Counted from the first letter of the stretch, positions 12,173 to 21,917 are shown. The stretch: DNA of 64,000 bases from Oceanobacillus neutriphilus (GCF_014645515.1 NZ_BMLW01000010.1:179623-243622); one strand, 5' to 3'. The notes: generated by a model from the sequence alone, not told the origin. Made by a program: numbers and translations.

Positions 12173-14509
12173 ATGGAAAACCAGGTAGAAGCAAAGGAAG
12201 CACTGCCTTTTGTAACGGGGAGCGTATTAAATACTATTTTTCGTAACGAAGCAGAGCATTTTTCTATCGTCCTAATTAAAATCACAAAAACAAACCTTGA
12301 CTATGAAGATAAAGAAATCATTGTAAAGGGTTATTTTGATCAGCTCCAGGAGCAGACAGCCTATCGTTTTTATGGAGCGCTGGAAAAGCATCCCCGCTAC
12401 GGATCACAATTAAAAGTGCAGTCCTATGAGACTATTTTGCCGACAACGAAGGATGGACTTGTTCAATATCTGTCCAGCGATTTTTTTTATGGTGTCGGGA
12501 AAAAAAGTGCATTAAAGATTGTGGAGGAGCTTGGAGAAAATGCTGTTTCTAAAATTATGGATAACCCGTCTGTCTTAGATGGAATTTCCGGATTATCAAA
12601 GGAAACAGGAAAACGTCTGGCAGATCGATTAAGGGAAAACCAGGGCTTTGAACGGGTTGCTGTCCAATTATCAGGCTATGGGATTGGACTGAAAATGGCC
12701 CAGGTTATATACCAGACATATCGTGATAAGGCGATGGAGGTTCTTGGAAAAGATCCGTATCAATTTGTGTTTGATATTGAAGGCTTTGGCTTTAAAATGG
12801 CAGACCAGATAGCTTCTCAGCAGGGCATTTCCCATACACATGAAAGCCGTATCGGTGCAGGTGTTATCTATGTCCTGCAGCAAAGTATACAAGCAGGGCA
12901 TGTTTATCTTCCATTTGAGAAATGTGTGCAGGAAATTATTTATTTACTTCATCTTCCTCATTCGGATAAGAGCTCTGTCTCAGATGTTATGATGCAGCTG
13001 AATACGGAGAAAAAAATCATTATGATCGATGAAAGAGTTTATTTGCCTTCATTATATTATGCAGAGGATAACTTTACTGCAAGTCTGAAAAAAATACTGA
13101 CTAAGCCGATAGAAGATGAGGTTCCTTTAGCCGAGCTGTTGAAAATAACCGGAGATATTGAAGAGGAAGAATCATTAAGCTATGGAAAAGAGCAATTTGA
13201 TGCTATTGTTCAGGCGATTCATTCTAAAATTATGATTTTAACAGGTGGACCCGGAACTGGAAAAACAACGGTTATAACCGGTATCATCCAGGCTTTTGCC
13301 AAGATTCATGAGCTTTCTTTAAACCTATCGGATTATAAAAATAAAGACAGCTTTCCATTTATTTTAACAGCCCCTACAGGGCGGGCGGCAAAACGGATGT
13401 CAGAGTCTACCGGTTTGCCGGCTGTTACAATTCACCGGCTGCTTGGCTGGAATGGCATGGGTAATTTTGAAAAAGATGAACATGAGCCGTTATCCGGAAG
13501 GCTGCTTATCGTAGACGAATTTTCCATGGTAGATACTTGGCTGGCAAATAATCTGTTTAAAGCTATCCCGGATACAATGCAGATTATTTTGGTTGGAGAT
13601 GAAGATCAGCTTCCCTCTGTAGGACCAGGCCAGGTTTTAACAGATTTAATGAAAAGTGAAATTTTACCGGTTATCTCCTTAAGAGATGTATATCGTCAAA
13701 AGGAAGGTTCTAAGATTATTCAGCTCGCCCATGAGATCAAACAAGCCAGCTGTAATGAAAATTCTTTGGAAAATGCACGGGATTTCAGCTTTATTTCCTG
13801 TCGGGATTATCAGATGGTCGATGTATTGACATCCATTATTGATAAAGCGCAGAAAAAAGGTCTTGATCCTGCTTCTATCCAGGTCCTGTCACCGATGTAT
13901 CGTTCGCAGGCCGGAATTCATGCAATTAATGAAGCTTTACAGCAGCTGATTAACCCTCCGCAAGAGAAAAAACGGGAGATTGCTTTTCAAGATGTTGTTT
14001 ATCGTACCGGTGATCGCGTGATTCAATTAATTAATCAACCGGAGGATGGCATATATAATGGGGATATCGGCGAAATCGTTGCTATTTTTAAAGCAGAGGA
14101 AAATGTCGATAACGAAGAGCAAATTGTGATTGCTTTTGAAGATAAAGAAGTTGTCTTTATCCGGAAAGATTATAATAATTTCACGCATGCTTTTTGTATC
14201 TCCATTCATAAATCACAGGGGAGTGAATTTCCAATTGTGATTCTTCCCGTTGTTTATTCACATCATCGTATGCTGCGAAAAAACCTTTTATATACTGCGA
14301 TTACCAGAGGAAAAGAATCTTTAATCATCTGTGGTGAAAAAGAAGCATTTATCAAAGGTGTGCAAACAGAAGATACGAACCGGAGATATACTTCATTGCA
14401 GGAAATGCTTAAAATTCAGTTAGCCAATCAAAAAGCAGAAAAAAAGGAATATGAAAATATAGAAGATATACCCGAAGAAGAGTTATCGCCATATGATTTT
14501 ATGGATTAA
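12173..14509 (+). CDS. recD2: ATP-dependent RecD2 helicase
   Basis: This superfamily 1B 5'-3' DNA helicase is the RecD-like type found without RecBC. The N-terminal extension (about 1-330) carries helix-hairpin-helix-type segments (YGVGKKSALKIVEELGENAV, GFGFKMADQIA). The motor follows: Walker A GGPGTGKT at 358-365, motif II VDEFSMVD near 445, GDEDQLPSVGPGQ near 475, and C-terminal AFCISIHKSQGSEF and YTAITRGKE. At 778 residues it is close to B. subtilis YrrC. The start ATG 12173 follows a GGGG site overlapping the end of the TPR gene. Confidence 0.96.
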   Translation: MENQVEAKEALPFVTGSVLNTIFRNEAEHFSIVLIKITKTNLDYEDKEIIVKGYFDQLQEQTAYRFYGALEKHPRYGSQLKVQSYETILPTTKDGLVQYLSSDFFYGVGKKSALKIVEELGENAVSKIMDNPSVLDGISGLSKETGKRLADRLRENQGFERVAVQLSGYGIGLKMAQVIYQTYRDKAMEVLGKDPYQFVFDIEGFGFKMADQIASQQGISHTHESRIGAGVIYVLQQSIQAGHVYLPFEKCVQEIIYLLHLPHSDKSSVSDVMMQLNTEKKIIMIDERVYLPSLYYAEDNFTASLKKILTKPIEDEVPLAELLKITGDIEEEESLSYGKEQFDAIVQAIHSKIMILTGGPGTGKTTVITGIIQAFAKIHELSLNLSDYKNKDSFPFILTAPTGRAAKRMSESTGLPAVTIHRLLGWNGMGNFEKDEHEPLSGRLLIVDEFSMVDTWLANNLFKAIPDTMQIILVGDEDQLPSVGPGQVLTDLMKSEILPVISLRDVYRQKEGSKIIQLAHEIKQASCNENSLENARDFSFISCRDYQMVDVLTSIIDKAQKKGLDPASIQVLSPMYRSQAGIHAINEALQQLINPPQEKKREIAFQDVVYRTGDRVIQLINQPEDGIYNGDIGEIVAIFKAEENVDNEEQIVIAFEDKEVVFIRKDYNNFTHAFCISIHKSQGSEFPIVILPVVYSHHRMLRKNLLYTAITRGKESLIICGEKEAFIKGVQTEDTNRRYTSLQEMLKIQLANQKAEKKEYENIEDIPEEELSPYDFMD

Positions 14510-14573
14510 GTGTATAAAAATTCCTGTTTAGGGCAATACTTGGACAGATTTAGCAGAAAAGGAATGAGGAAGT

Positions 14574-14762
14574 ATGCTGGAATGTCCAAATTGCCGGGAA
14601 AAACAAATTGGAAAATTAAGTCCTACAAGCTATTACTGCTGGGTGTGCTCCATTGAATTAACCGTGTCTGGAAAGGAATTACACATCCATCAGATAGAAG
14701 CGGACGGGACCCTCAGTTCATTAGATGATTTATTTTCAAAAGAAGAGAGAAGTTTATTATAA
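14574..14762 (+). CDS. 62-residue zinc-ribbon-like protein
   Basis: Two CxxC knuckles (C4/C7 in CPNC and C22/C25 in CWVC) suggest one small zinc-binding ribbon in the first 30 residues. The rest is polar and ends in an acidic tail. The ribosome-binding site is AAGGAATGAGGAAG. It lies 64 bases after recD2, and its stop is immediately followed by the inverted repeat in front of the next gene. The function is unknown; short zinc ribbons often bind nucleic acid or protein. It is supported as a real gene by the start context and paired cysteines. Confidence 0.7.
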   Translation: MLECPNCREKQIGKLSPTSYYCWVCSIELTVSGKELHIHQIEADGTLSSLDDLFSKEERSLL

Positions 14763-14801
14763 ACTCCCAGTCACTTGGATACACTACCATGGACTGGGAG
14801 T
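14763..14801 (+). promoter_or_regulatory. Hairpin covering the ribosome-binding site of the AI-2E-family gene
   Basis: ACTCCCAGTC (14763-14772) and GACTGGGAGT (14792-14801) are perfect complements, 10 bp with a 19-base loop. The 3' arm contains the GGGAG ribosome-binding site for ATG 14809, and no T run follows. The structure would hide the site in mRNA, so it may be a translational control element; acting as a transcript-end stem for the zinc-ribbon gene is the alternative. Confidence 0.6.
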
Positions 14802-14808
14802 GATTCTT

Positions 14809-15873
14809 ATGTGGAAAAAAATAAAAGCGAAGCAAGTTATCTATTACTTAGTAATTGCTATCCTATCCTTTATTCTTTTATATTTTTTAGCTATTACAAA
14901 ACCCTATTATGGAGCATTTTTTTCCTTTATCGGCAAGCTGTTACTTCCTTTTTTAATTGCAGGAGTTTTGGCTTTCCTGCTGCATCCATTGATTGAATGG
15001 CTGCACAGGCACCGTATTCATCGCGGAATAGCAGTATTAATTATTTACGTCCTTTTTTTTGGGGGTGCCGGTTACGCTATTTACCGTGCTTATCCGTTAA
15101 TGGTGGAACAAATAAAAGAAATGAGCCGTAACTTTCCAGAATTTATCGCACTGTATCAGAATGGTTTAAATAAGATGTATACTTCGACTTCTTTCCTGCC
15201 GGAGACAGTGCATGACCGGATGGATATGTTCATTCAATCTTTAGAAGATACGATGAACAGCTTTTCCGGAAAAATCATCGGCGGTTTTAACGGAATGATG
15301 GACGCTATTATACTTTTGACTATCATCCCCGTGCTGCTGTTTTATTTCTTAAAGGACTATCCCTTTATCAAATCCTTTCTATTTCGTTTTATTCCGTACA
15401 AATATCGGGATGAAACAGGAAGTGTATGCAGAGAAATAAGTAAAGGGCTTAGCGGTTATATCCGTGGACAGTTCATAATCAGCGCAGCAGTCGGTATTAT
15501 TTCCACCCTATGCTGGATGTGGTTAGACTTACCATACGCTTTGTTGCTCGGAATTATTTTGGCAATTGTCAACATCATCCCCTATTTCGGACCAATCATC
15601 GGTGCTGTTCCAGTTGTAACGGTTGCTTATATGGTACAACCGGAAAAAGCATTGTTTGTTGTCATTATTATATTTGTCATTCAATTGATTGAAAGCAACC
15701 TGTTATCACCGTATATTATGGGGAAAACAGTAAAAATTCATCCAATCGGCATTATCTTTGCCTTGTTATTAGGAGGACAGCTTGCCGGTGTAATAGGAAT
15801 GGTTATTTCTGTCCCTATTTTTACAATGTTGAAAGTATTGATTCAGCAATATCAAATTTCAAAAGCGGGCTAA
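14809..15873 (+). CDS. AI-2E-family transporter (YrrI-like membrane protein)
   Basis: The 354-residue protein has about eight hydrophobic segments (for example VIYYLVIAILSFILLYFLAI near 10-30 and GIIFALLLGGQLAGVIGMVI near the C-terminus) and the PYFGPIIGAVP motif typical of the family. Members include AI-2 exporters and sodium/proton antiporters; the substrate is not readable from sequence. ATG 14809 is chosen because GGGAG lies 8 bases upstream. An in-frame ATG at 14725 would start inside the preceding gene without a site. B. subtilis yrrI is the positional match just before alaS. Confidence 0.9.
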   Translation: MWKKIKAKQVIYYLVIAILSFILLYFLAITKPYYGAFFSFIGKLLLPFLIAGVLAFLLHPLIEWLHRHRIHRGIAVLIIYVLFFGGAGYAIYRAYPLMVEQIKEMSRNFPEFIALYQNGLNKMYTSTSFLPETVHDRMDMFIQSLEDTMNSFSGKIIGGFNGMMDAIILLTIIPVLLFYFLKDYPFIKSFLFRFIPYKYRDETGSVCREISKGLSGYIRGQFIISAAVGIISTLCWMWLDLPYALLLGIILAIVNIIPYFGPIIGAVPVVTVAYMVQPEKALFVVIIIFVIQLIESNLLSPYIMGKTVKIHPIGIIFALLLGGQLAGVIGMVISVPIFTMLKVLIQQYQISKAG

Positions 15874-15949
15874 AGTAGAAATATCCGATATAGCAGTTTA
15901 ACTGGCACTGAGATTATCATAATAAGAATTCGATCTCAAAGAAGAAAAA

Positions 15950-15978
15950 TTGACATACAGCAGAAAAATCAATATAAT
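15950..15978 (+). promoter_or_regulatory. Consensus sigma-A promoter of alaS
   Basis: TTGACA (15950-15955) and TATAAT (15973-15978), both perfect, are spaced by 17 bp. The predicted start is near 15985, at the head of the T-box leader. Confidence 0.9.
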
Positions 15979-15984
15979 AACGCT

Positions 15985-16246
15985 ATAATCACACAAACAA
16001 CAAAAAATAATCACGCAAATCACGTTGAAGGTGTTAAGTACATGACATGATATTTCAAGAGAGGGAATCCCCCGGCTGAAAGGACTCCTAATTATATTGT
16101 TATGGAAAGCTGCATCGGAGTACGGCTAATCCCCGTCGGTATCATACCGTTATAATGAAGAAAGTGATGAACATATAATTTTGTTCATAATAAGGGTGGT
16201 ACCGCGAAATCTCGTCCCTGCAATGATGCAGAGAGGAGATTTTTTG
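15985..16246 (+). promoter_or_regulatory. T-box riboswitch of alaS
   Basis: The T-box sequence AAGGGTGGTACCGCG is at 16192-16206, followed by a terminator (AATCTC.../...GAGATT with a CTGCA/TGCAG inner stem) ending in TTTTTTG near 16246. Stem I features lie from about 16050 (AAGAGAGGG). The specifier is probably GCT at 16109-16111, after GGAAA; GCA at 16112-16114 is the alternative, and both are alanine codons. Uncharged tRNA-Ala would allow readthrough into alaS. Unusually, almost 400 bases, mostly repeat sequence, separate the terminator from the alaS start. Confidence 0.92.
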
Positions 16247-16254
16247 TTTTCAAT

Positions 16255-16384
16255 TGTCTAGCTCCAAGCACCAAACTTTAGAGATTTCACGTCATGCCCT
16301 ACGATAAAGAAGACTTAGCGATTGTCAAGCTGTCAGGCGTAGACAGAGGTAAAATTGGGACTGGGACTGCGATTACTCGTCCCA
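16255..16384 (+). repeat. Dispersed repeat (GTCTAGCT type) with a short GGGAC palindrome
   Basis: The stretch with CCCTACGATAAAGAAGAC, then TTAGCGA and GTCAGGCG.AGACAGAG recurs at 54563-54670 inside the large mosaic repeat. Its right end is GGGACTGCGATTACTCGTCC (16363-16382), a 5-bp-stem hairpin found again at 55261-55282 and, with compensating changes (GGGG/CCCC), at 55200-55221. It is non-coding and lies inside the transcribed leader of alaS. Confidence 0.75.
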
Positions 16385-16462
16385 TCAAAAAGCGTCGCTA
16401 GAATCAGTTTCTTTTCTTTGAAAGAAAGCAAATGATACATATTTCTCAAAGATGGGAGCGGA

Positions 16463-16562
16463 GGGAAGTCGACTCCTGCGGGAAAAGCAACAGGTGAAGA
16501 CCCCGCAGAAAGTGTTCTTCTTTCGAGGAGGCTGAGGCGTTGCCCGCGGAAAGCGACTTCCC
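16463..16562 (+). repeat. Long Bacillaceae-type palindromic repeat in the alaS leader
   Basis: GGGAAGTCG (16463-16471) pairs with CGACTTCCC (16554-16562). Inside, GCGGG (16478-16482) pairs with CCCGC, and smaller stems follow. The wording (gactcctgcggg, gaagaccccgcag, gaggaggctgaggc, cccgcggaaagcg) is one I recognise as a very common dispersed palindrome in Bacillus-related genomes. It lies on the alaS mRNA between the T-box terminator and the start codon. ORFs seen on the minus strand across 16333-16590 are by-products of this GC-rich repeat, not genes. Confidence 0.8.
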
Positions 16563-16639
16563 GCAGTGGACATCTCCACGGTAAGAACACCAGTATTTTA
16601 AAGACTAAGTGATTTTTTAAATAAAGGAGGAAAAATATA

Positions 16640-19282
16640 ATGAAATCTTTGAGTTCTGCCGAAATTCGGCAAATGTTTATTGACTTTTTTAAAGAGAAAG
16701 GGCATCAGGTAGAGCCCAGTGCTTCTTTAGTGCCTCATGATGATCCTACGCTGTTATGGATAAATAGTGGCGTGGCAACTCTAAAAAAATATTTTGATGG
16801 ACGGATTATTCCAGATAATCCAAGAATCGTGAATGCGCAAAAAGCAATACGAACAAACGATATTGAAAATGTTGGATTTACAGCACGTCATCATACATTT
16901 TTTGAGATGCTGGGTAATTTCTCCATTGGTGATTATTTTAAGGAAGAAGCAATTGAGTGGGCATGGGAATTTCTGACGGATGAAAATTGGATCGGCTTTG
17001 ACCCGGAGAAATTATCTGTTACTGTTCATCCGGAAGATGATGAAGCTTATGATCTTTGGCTTACAAAAATAGGTCTGCCGAAAGAACGCATTATTCGATT
17101 AGAAGAGAATTTCTGGGATATTGGAGAAGGGCCAAGCGGACCAAACACAGAGATTTTCTATGACAGAGGAGAAAGCTATGGAAATGATCCTGCTGATCCA
17201 GAGCTTTATCCAGGCGGTGAAAACAGCAGATATCTAGAGGTCTGGAATCTGGTATTTTCTCAGTTTAACCATAACCCGGATGATACGTATACACCGCTGC
17301 CTAAGAAAAATATTGATACAGGAATGGGGCTGGAACGATTAACCTCCATTGTACAAGATGTGCCTACGAACTATGAAACGGATTTATTTATGCCGATTAT
17401 CCAGGCAACAGAATTGATCGCAGACAGTAAATATGGAGAAAATGAAGCGGCTGATACCGCATTTAAAGTCATTTCCGACCATATCCGTACAGTCAGCTTC
17501 GCAATTGGCGATGGTGCAATGCCGTCTAATGAAGGCAGAGGTTATGTGCTGCGCAGGCTGATTCGCCGCGCTGTCCGTTTTGCGAAGGATATTAATATCC
17601 ACGAAGCCTTCATGTACCGCCTCGTACCGGTAGTTGCTGAAATTATGAAGGACTTCTATCCAGAGGTTGTAAAAGAAACAGACTACATTCAAAAAATCAT
17701 TAAGGTGGAAGAAGAACGTTTCCATGAAACATTAAATGAAGGGTTAGAAATCCTGACGAAGCTTATTGAGACGGAAAAAGAAAAAGGAAGCAGTGTATTT
17801 CCCGGAGAAGAAGTATTCCGTTTATACGACACGTATGGATTTCCAAAGGAACTAACAGAAGAGTATGTAGAAAAGCTTGGGTTTACAGTGAATCAGGAAG
17901 GCTTTGAAAGTGAAATGAAGCTTCAGCGTGAAAGAGCAAGAAATGCACGTCAAAAAGTTGATTCTATGCAGGTCCAGGATACAGTCTTTTCAACAATTGA
18001 TGTAGAAAGTGAGTTTATTGGATACTCAGAGCTGGAGAAAACTACAGTTATTCAAGCAATTATTCAAGGGAAGGAAGTTGTAGAATCGGCAGCTGATGGA
18101 CAGGAAGCATTTATTCTGCTGAAAGAGACACCATTCTATGCTGAAAGTGGCGGACAAGTTGCTGATATTGGTACGATTCAGACAGCGAACGCTCTTGCTG
18201 TAGTTACAGATGTACAAAAAACACCAAATGGGCAGCATATTCATCGGGTCGAGGTAAAAGAAGGCCAATTCTCGGTTTCTGAGGAAGTAAAAGCTGTCGT
18301 TGACCGGTCATTCCGAACAGATGTCATTAAAAATCATACAGCAACACATTTACTTCATCAGGCATTAAAAGATATACTTGGCTCACATGTTAATCAGGCA
18401 GGTTCTTTAAATCAGCCTAATCGTCTCCGGTTTGATTTTTCTCATTTCAGCAGTGTAACAGATGAGGAACTGGAAGAAATCGAAAAAATTGTGAATCAAA
18501 AAATATGGGATTCATTGCCGGTTTTCATTGAAACCAAAGGAATTGAAGAAGCTAAAGCAATGGGCGCAATGGCATTGTTTGGTGAAAAATATGGCGACAT
18601 TGTCCGGGTTGTTCAAATCGGCGATTACAGTATTGAATTATGCGGCGGATGCCATGTCGGCAATACGGCAGAAATAGGACTGTTTAAAATCGTGTCAGAA
18701 ACGGGAATAGGTGCAGGCACAAGAAGGATCGAAGCTGTAACAAGCAAAGAGGCTTATAAATATTTAAATAACAAGATTGAACTGTTAAAACAGTCTGGCG
18801 CATTGTTAAAAGCAAAAGATGAACAAGTTCCTCAAAAAGTGTCCTCATTACAATCGGAATTAAAAGAGACACAAAAGCATGTAGATTCTTTACAAGCTAA
18901 ATTATCTAATTTAGAGGCATCTTCTATTTTAGATGAAATAAAAGAGGTAAATAATGTGAAAGTACTGGCTAAACAAGTGGATGTGCAAGATATGAATCAA
19001 CTACGCTCCATGGTAGATGAATTAAAACAAAAAATAGAATCAGGTGTAATTCTGCTCGCAGCTGTGCATAATAATAAAGTACAGCTTGTTGCTGGAGTTA
19101 CAAAAGACTTGATGAAACAAAACCTTCATGCCGGCAACCTGGTAAAACAGGCTGCAACAATTTGCGGCGGCGGCGGTGGCGGCCGTCCAGATATGGCACA
19201 GGCTGGGGGAAAAGACCCATCTAAGGTTACAGAAGCATTACAAAGTGCTTTAAGTTATGTAACAGAAGCTACAAATGCCTAA
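16640..19282 (+). CDS. alaS: Alanyl-tRNA synthetase
   Basis: This class II synthetase has 880 residues, matching the family. Domains: the catalytic core (about 1-440, with [20 protein letters not shown]); a tRNA-recognition region; an editing domain with the zinc site H566/H570 ([10 protein letters not shown]) and C668/H672 (CGGCH); a coiled segment near 715-760; and a C-terminal DHHA1 domain ending in a glycine-rich [20 protein letters not shown]. The ribosome-binding site is AAAGGAGG, 8 bases upstream. It is regulated by the T-box at 15985-16246. Confidence 0.98.
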   Translation: MKSLSSAEIRQMFIDFFKEKGHQVEPSASLVPHDDPTLLWINSGVATLKKYFDGRIIPDNPRIVNAQKAIRTNDIENVGFTARHHTFFEMLGNFSIGDYFKEEAIEWAWEFLTDENWIGFDPEKLSVTVHPEDDEAYDLWLTKIGLPKERIIRLEENFWDIGEGPSGPNTEIFYDRGESYGNDPADPELYPGGENSRYLEVWNLVFSQFNHNPDDTYTPLPKKNIDTGMGLERLTSIVQDVPTNYETDLFMPIIQATELIADSKYGENEAADTAFKVISDHIRTVSFAIGDGAMPSNEGRGYVLRRLIRRAVRFAKDINIHEAFMYRLVPVVAEIMKDFYPEVVKETDYIQKIIKVEEERFHETLNEGLEILTKLIETEKEKGSSVFPGEEVFRLYDTYGFPKELTEEYVEKLGFTVNQEGFESEMKLQRERARNARQKVDSMQVQDTVFSTIDVESEFIGYSELEKTTVIQAIIQGKEVVESAADGQEAFILLKETPFYAESGGQVADIGTIQTANALAVVTDVQKTPNGQHIHRVEVKEGQFSVSEEVKAVVDRSFRTDVIKNHTATHLLHQALKDILGSHVNQAGSLNQPNRLRFDFSHFSSVTDEELEEIEKIVNQKIWDSLPVFIETKGIEEAKAMGAMALFGEKYGDIVRVVQIGDYSIELCGGCHVGNTAEIGLFKIVSETGIGAGTRRIEAVTSKEAYKYLNNKIELLKQSGALLKAKDEQVPQKVSSLQSELKETQKHVDSLQAKLSNLEASSILDEIKEVNNVKVLAKQVDVQDMNQLRSMVDELKQKIESGVILLAAVHNNKVQLVAGVTKDLMKQNLHAGNLVKQAATICGGGGGGRPDMAQAGGKDPSKVTEALQSALSYVTEATNA

Positions 19283-19289
19283 TCATTGG

Positions 19290-19318
19290 TTGTATGTTTT
19301 CTTGTAAATAAGTATAAT
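19290..19318 (+). promoter_or_regulatory. Promoter of yrzL-ruvX-yrzB
   Basis: TTGTAT (19290-19295) and TATAAT (19313-19318) with a 17-bp spacer lie 58 bp before the yrzL start. Confidence 0.75.
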
Positions 19319-19376
19319 GATAGAGATAAACATGTTAGAATAGATGAAGAAGGTTAACGAAGGACGAGGTGTCATT

Positions 19377-19646
19377 ATGAGTTCAATTGATAAAACAATG
19401 AAATTCAACTTTTCCGAAGAACCATTTGACCAGGACATTAAAAAGATTTTATTGACTGTTCATGAATCATTACAGGAAAAAGGATATAATCCGATTAATC
19501 AGATCGTTGGTTATTTGTTATCGGGTGACCCTGCTTATATTCCTAGGTATAATGATGCTCGTAATTTAATTCGTAAAGTTGAACGGGATGAAGTTATTGA
19601 AGAACTTGTAAAGTTTTATCTAGAACAGAATAAGGAGAATTCATGA
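19377..19646 (+). CDS. yrzL: IreB/UPF0297-family protein YrzL
   Basis: This 89-residue cytoplasmic protein belongs to the IreB family (DUF965/UPF0297). The Enterococcus member is a phosphorylation target of the PASTA kinase IreK. Recognisable residues: [11 protein letters not shown] near the N-terminus, then [22 protein letters not shown] and NARNLIRK-type [17 protein letters not shown] 19377 is used, preceded by GACGAGGTG; an in-frame ATG at 19344 lacks a site and would add 11 residues not seen in the family. It overlaps ruvX by 4 bases. Confidence 0.93.
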   Translation: MSSIDKTMKFNFSEEPFDQDIKKILLTVHESLQEKGYNPINQIVGYLLSGDPAYIPRYNDARNLIRKVERDEVIEELVKFYLEQNKENS

Positions 19647-20068
19647 AAGTAATAGGTTTAGACGTAGGTTCAAAAACAATAGGTGTTGCAATTAGTGACG
19701 CTCTTGGCTGGACAGCACAGGGACTAACCACTATTTATTGGGACGAGAACGAGTTCAGTTCTGCGGACAAAGAACTTCAAACCATTATAGAGGATAGTGA
19801 AGTATCCCGGGTAGTTGTCGGTCTGCCTAAAAACATGAACGGTTCGATTGGCGAAAGAGGCGAAGCGTCCGAGCGTTATGCTGCTTATTTGGAAGAAAAA
19901 TATAATTTACCTGTTGTATTATGGGACGAGCGTTTAACGACAATGGCGGCTGAACGTGTTCTTTTAGAAGCAGACATGAGCCGGAAAAAAAGAAAAAAAG
20001 TAATTGATAAGATGGCGGCTACAATGATTTTGCAGGGTTATCTTGATTCAAAAGGAGGCGTTATTTGA
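19643..20068 (+). CDS. ruvX: RuvX/YqgF-family RNase H-fold nuclease
   Basis: This putative pre-16S rRNA 5'-end processing nuclease (also annotated as a Holliday junction resolvase-like protein) has 141 residues, as is typical. The RNase H-like fold begins with [18 protein letters not shown] (catalytic Asp near 7). Later come [35 protein letters not shown] and the C-terminal [18 protein letters not shown]. The ATG overlaps the yrzL stop, and its own TGA overlaps the yrzB ATG: a translationally coupled trio. It corresponds to B. subtilis yrrK. Confidence 0.94.
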   Translation: MKVIGLDVGSKTIGVAISDALGWTAQGLTTIYWDENEFSSADKELQTIIEDSEVSRVVVGLPKNMNGSIGERGEASERYAAYLEEKYNLPVVLWDERLTTMAAERVLLEADMSRKKRKKVIDKMAATMILQGYLDSKGGVI

Positions 20069-20343
20069 TGGCGTTAGAGGAAAAAGAACGAATTATTATT
20101 CCGGATGAGAATGGGGATGAGCATCTTTTTGAAGTGCTTTTCACATTCGATGTGGACGAAACAGAACAATCATATATAGCTGTCGTACCTGCTGAGCAGG
20201 CTGAAGATGAAGAGGTAGAGGTATACGCCTTCCGTTATGAGGAACAGGAAAATGAAGATTACACATTATACCCTATTGAATCTGACGATGAATGGAATAT
20301 GGTAGAGGAAATGTTAAACACATTAGCAGAAGAAGAAGAGTAA
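20068..20343 (+). CDS. yrzB: DUF1292-family protein YrzB
   Basis: This acidic 91-residue protein belongs to the DUF1292 family (IIPDENGDEHLFEVLFTFDVDETEQSYIAVVP). Its function is unknown. It regularly follows yrzL and ruvX in Firmicutes, as here. The start ATG 20068 shares a base with the ruvX stop and has AAAGGAGG 10 bases upstream; a TTG at 20065 is less likely. A terminator follows directly. Confidence 0.92.
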   Translation: MALEEKERIIIPDENGDEHLFEVLFTFDVDETEQSYIAVVPAEQAEDEEVEVYAFRYEEQENEDYTLYPIESDDEWNMVEEMLNTLAEEEE

Positions 20344-20351
20344 AAAAAGAT

Positions 20352-20394
20352 AAGAAAGCTGATGTTCACGTTTTGTGACATCAGCTTTCTTTTA
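20352..20394 (+). terminator. Terminator after yrzB
   Basis: AAGAAAGCTGATGT pairs perfectly with ACATCAGCTTTCTT, followed by TTT and a short AT-rich run. Confidence 0.85.
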
Positions 20395-20542
20395 CAATGT
20401 CTTTATGTTTTTTTACAAGTCTGACTTTAAATAATCTAAACCTTTCTATATCTGCAAAAAAAGATATTTTTCTCCAAAATTCCTTATGAAAATGAAAGCT
20501 TCTGCTTAAAATAAAGAAGTATGAAATAAAATAACAGGAATA

Positions 20543-20572
20543 TTGGATAATTTTATATGAATTTAGTATAAT
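20543..20572 (+). promoter_or_regulatory. Candidate mltG promoter
   Basis: TTGGAT (20543-20548) and TATAAT (20567-20572) with an 18-bp spacer lie 22 bp before the mltG start codon. Confidence 0.6.
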
Positions 20573-20594
20573 AAAGCGGATGAAAGGGGGGTAC

Positions 20595-21716
20595 ATGGTG
20601 TCAAAAGATGACAAACATAATGGATTCCAGAAGAATCTTATAAAAAGAGGAGAAGAAGCATCCAAAGTTAGAAAAATTGTAGCAATTATTATTGTATGTT
20701 TTACTCTTATTATAATAATCGGCGGTATTTCGGGATATATATATATTAATTCGGCATTGGAGCCCGTTGATGAAGATAACTCAACACAGATAGAAGTGGA
20801 AATTCCGATAGGATCGTCCAGCTCAACGATAGCCGGTATTCTTGAAGAAAATGGAATTATAAAAGATGCGCGTGTGTTCCGTTTCTATACAAAATTTAAT
20901 AATGTGAACGAATTCCAAGCTGGAAATTATACTTTTAATACAGCAATGAATATGGATGAAATTATTGAATCATTGCAGCATGGAAGAGTTATTGTGGATG
21001 CTGTACATACTGTAACAATTCCTGAAGGATTGACAGTGGACCAAATTGCTGAGATTTACAGTAAACAGCTTGATTTTTCCAAGGAAGATTTCTTAGAGGT
21101 TGCTAATGATCCTGATTTTATTGAAAAATTAATGGAAAAATATCCTTCCTTATTAACAGAGGATATCTTAGATGATGAAATTCGTACTCCTTTAGAGGGG
21201 TATATGTTTGCTTCTACATACGATTTTTATGAAGAAGAACCAACCATTGAATCCATAATCGATCGTATGGTTGAACAAACGAATTCTATTTTTCAGCAAT
21301 ATGAGGGTGAGATTGCAGAGCGGGATTTAACGCCGCACGAAGCGATAACATTCGCATCTGTTGTGGAGAAAGAAACTGCCCATGAAGAAGAGCGTCCGCA
21401 AATCGCCGGTGTATTCTATAATCGTATGGAAGAAGATATAGCGTTGCAGACGGACCCGACTGTTTTATATGCAAAAGGAGAACACCAGGCTGTTGTTACC
21501 TTTGAGGATTTAGAGGTAGAGTCACCATATAACACATATGTCGTTAAGGGATTACCAATAGGCCCAATATCAAATTTTGCGGAAAACTCTTTGAAAGCAG
21601 TAGTGTCTCCGGAAGATTCAGATTACCTGTTTTTCTTACATGATGAGGATGGCAATATTCATTTTGCCGAAACTTTTGACGAACATGTTGAAAACCGCGA
21701 AAAATATATAAATTAA
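20595..21716 (+). CDS. mltG: Endolytic murein transglycosylase MltG
   Basis: This membrane-anchored enzyme cleaves nascent glycan strands and is thought to act as a peptidoglycan synthesis terminator. There is one N-terminal membrane helix (about 28-52), a LysM-like region (IEIPIGSSSSTIAGILEENG), then the YceG catalytic domain with the catalytic glutamate E258 in ASVVEKETAHEEERPQIAGV and LPIGPISNFAENSLKA near the end. The start is ATG 20595 (373 residues), 4 bases after AAAGGGGGG; the ATG at 20580 precedes that site. It corresponds to B. subtilis yrrL. Confidence 0.95.
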   Translation: MVSKDDKHNGFQKNLIKRGEEASKVRKIVAIIIVCFTLIIIIGGISGYIYINSALEPVDEDNSTQIEVEIPIGSSSSTIAGILEENGIIKDARVFRFYTKFNNVNEFQAGNYTFNTAMNMDEIIESLQHGRVIVDAVHTVTIPEGLTVDQIAEIYSKQLDFSKEDFLEVANDPDFIEKLMEKYPSLLTEDILDDEIRTPLEGYMFASTYDFYEEEPTIESIIDRMVEQTNSIFQQYEGEIAERDLTPHEAITFASVVEKETAHEEERPQIAGVFYNRMEEDIALQTDPTVLYAKGEHQAVVTFEDLEVESPYNTYVVKGLPIGPISNFAENSLKAVVSPEDSDYLFFLHDEDGNIHFAETFDEHVENREKYIN

Positions 21717-21764
21717 AGAGTGCGTTCAAATATATAATTAGAAGTGTCAGCTTGAACAACCCTT

Positions 21765-21808
21765 AAACGGACTTATGGAGAAATTCTCCATGTTCCGTTT
21801 TCTTTTTT
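21765..21808 (+). terminator. Terminator after mltG
   Basis: AAACGGA and ATGGAGAA pair with TTCTCCAT and TCCGTTT around an internal mismatch, followed by TCTTTTTT. Confidence 0.8.
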
Positions 21809-21917
21809 ACAGATTAGGAAAGCACTAAATTTATGAGAATGAATATCTGGTTGTTTGGCAATGAGTAGGCACATATAGAATAAATTTAATGCTTTACAAC
21901 TCAAAGGAAATGATGAA

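Noticed and set aside
16333..16590. Minus-strand ORFs in the alaS leader
   Set aside because: They coincide with the GC-rich palindromic repeat, which has few stops; no start context and no protein-like composition.
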